NCBI GenBank assembly: GCA_034190875.2
Contig: CM067354.1
Span: 66,180,668 to 66,244,667, forward strand
DNA: 64,000 bases
Source of the DNA: Urechis unicinctus
Taxonomy: Eukaryota > Annelida > Polychaeta > Xenopneusta > Urechidae
Direction: 5' to 3'
Part shown: positions 62,895 to 64,000 of the stretch, piece by piece
Layout: every line of letters starts with the position of its first letter
Position numbering within the stretch: position 1 is the stretch's first letter
Program-made: the position numbers and the translations under genes
Notes under the pieces: generated by a model
Database searches by the model: none
Told to the model about the DNA's origin: nothing
Seen by the model: the letters and a program-made list of their open reading frames with translations, nothing else

Positions 62895-64000
62895 CTACCA
62901 CACCGTGCAGGCCGACGGCCCAAGTCCCAGACAAGCTCCCTCTCACGGGGCCCGAGCCGGGACAGCAGAGCCATCAGAGGTTGCCAGTGGAGGAGGACCG
63001 CGGGCGAATTTGGGGGCTTAAGACAGAAGCTATTAGGAACCGGATCCTCGTGGACCCGACAGAACTCCCGCATTGACTCCTTCAATAATCCCGTCGGTTC
63101 CCTCAGGCCTTGGCATCCAAAACCGCCTAACCCCTCTGCGAGGTGGACCAAGAATTTTAAGTCTCGGCCCGGCCCCAGCAGATAGTTGGCGATCACATGG
63201 AGGACAGACAATCGTTGCCTTGTCACATCCATGGGGTCCAGGCCTTCATTAAAAACCTCCGGGACATGTTTGGTAAAGCTGTGCGTTTTTGGAGACGCGT
63301 ACGAATCCCCACACCCAGGAATGGGACATCTAGGTGTGGACTTCCCCTTGTGGCCGCCCATGTCCCCTCGGGGCGTCTCGCTTACAGCCCCCTGGGACCC
63401 ACCCTGCACCACCAGGGGTCGTGAGTTGGCTGTTGATTGGGGGAAGGGGTCGTTGCCGATAGTCATGGGCTTGTGTGCCTTCTTCGACTTGGATGACCCT
63501 GCACCCCCCTTTTGCCGCTTTACAGGCAAAGTGATTATCAGCGCTGGCGCTGCAGTTGCCTGCGCAGCCGGCTGTTTTCGATCACCTGCCTTTGCCTTCC
63601 TTCCCCTTCGGGCTTTTTTACCTGCCCGTCTGGACTTGGAAGGGGGTCTTACATCGGGACCAGCCAAATCATCAGCGACACCTGGGCCTTCGATACATTC
63701 CACTTGCCTATGTGGATGACCCGAAGGCCCCAAACCAGTGGCAGGGGTTGGGTTACTAAGGGGAGAGCTTGGAAGATTGAAATCCTCCCCCCTACCCAAC
63801 AACTGACCCAGGATGGATACAGGTTCGGAATCTGAGCATTCCCCTGTACGTTCCAGCTCCATTGAAGACGTCGAAGCCTCTGCTCTAGTGCCACCCATAA
63901 CAAGGGATGACCCTTTTCCAGAGGCCCCAAACATGGGCACTAAGCCTGGCCCTGCTGAGTCAGGGCGGCTGCTGCCCATGCCCCTCCCTGAGCTGGCTAC
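62798..64000 (-). CDS. Zinc-finger-like, low-complexity ORF upstream of and overlapping the TatD ORF, open at window edge
   Basis: The frame is open from the right edge (first ATG at 63979) to TGA at 62798, about 394 codons. It has a Ser/Gly/Pro-rich N-terminus, a basic patch (PSKSRRAGKKARRGRKAKAG), a CCHH-type finger (CPIPGCGDSYASPKTHSFTK then H) and a conserved-looking helical C-terminal part (DVTRQRLSVLHVIANYLLG). TatD follows in the -1 frame with about 97 nt of shared open sequence. I recall finger-plus-TatD arrangements in multicopy mollusc genes (memory, untested). A single fused protein split by a sequencing or genuine frameshift, or programmed -1 frameshifting, are both possible. Confidence 0.65.
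   Translation of the reverse strand, partial: VASSGRGMGSSRPDSAGPGLVPMFGASGKGSSLVMGGTRAEASTSSMELERTGECSDSEPVSILGQLLGRGEDFNLPSSPLSNPTPATGLGPSGHPHRQVECIEGPGVADDLAGPDVRPPSKSRRAGKKARRGRKAKAGDRKQPAAQATAAPALIITLPVKRQKGGAGSSKSKKAHKPMTIGNDPFPQSTANSRPLVVQGGSQGAVSETPRGDMGGHKGKSTPRCPIPGCGDSYASPKTHSFTKHVPEVFNEGLDPMDVTRQRLSVLHVIANYLLGPGRDLKFLVHLAEGLGGFGCQGLREPTGLLKESMREFCRVHEDPVPNSFCLKPPNSPAVLLHWQPLMALLSRLGPRERELVWDLGRRPARCGRVEGGAGRGRGLPNWNLSFLWPSIPTSTWTGP

Overview
This is eukaryotic, metazoan DNA. Most of it (7112 to beyond 61397, + strand) is one large intron-rich gene for a VPS13-family bridge-like lipid-transfer protein of the VPS13A/VPS13C type. I traced 72 coding exons by joining reading frames across GT/AG splice sites and matching what I remember of human VPS13A and VPS13C. 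Together they give about 8,452 coding bases once one extra base in exon 11 is discounted, or about 2,817 residues. The coding sequence starts at ATG 7112 and is still open, in phase 1, at 61397, so the C-terminal part (ATG2_C-like, DH-like and PH regions) lies outside the window. The species cannot be fixed from sequence alone. Short exons, AT-rich introns of 0.1-5.5 kb full of minisatellites, a single-module middle region as in VPS13A, and the kinds of mobile sequence present all suggest a marine invertebrate. A lophotrochozoan, probably a mollusc, is my best guess.

Layout. 1-7111 is upstream DNA. It holds a likely 3' terminal exon of an unidentified + strand gene (1544-1800), an LTR-like stretch, a long (TA)n tract and one copy of a dispersed repeat. 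7112-23165 encodes the chorein-type N-terminus. Intron 1 carries two minisatellites, one of them interrupted by a 387-bp TIR element (9314-9700). Intron 3 carries two unrelated minisatellites of about 30 bp and a decayed piece of a mobile, uncharacterised metazoan gene family (14581-15454). 24865-48105 encodes the long lipid-channel body. 48519-59153 encodes the VPS13 adaptor-binding (VAB) domain, with all six of its repeat asparagines visible. 59568-61397 begins the C-terminal region.

From about 61640 to the right edge the DNA becomes GC- and CpG-rich. It carries, on the minus strand, a zinc-finger-like ORF overlapping a TatD-family nuclease ORF (TATDN2-like). The arrangement looks like a mobile or retro-derived unit sitting in the next VPS13 intron.

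Notable points: about 20 intronic minisatellites, several built from splice-site-like units; candidate microexons of 15 nt; two lysine-rich cassette exons inside the VAB domain; apparent absence of the FFAT ER-anchor motif; and single-base frame breaks in VPS13 exon 11 and in the TatD ORF, which may be assembly errors or real lesions.
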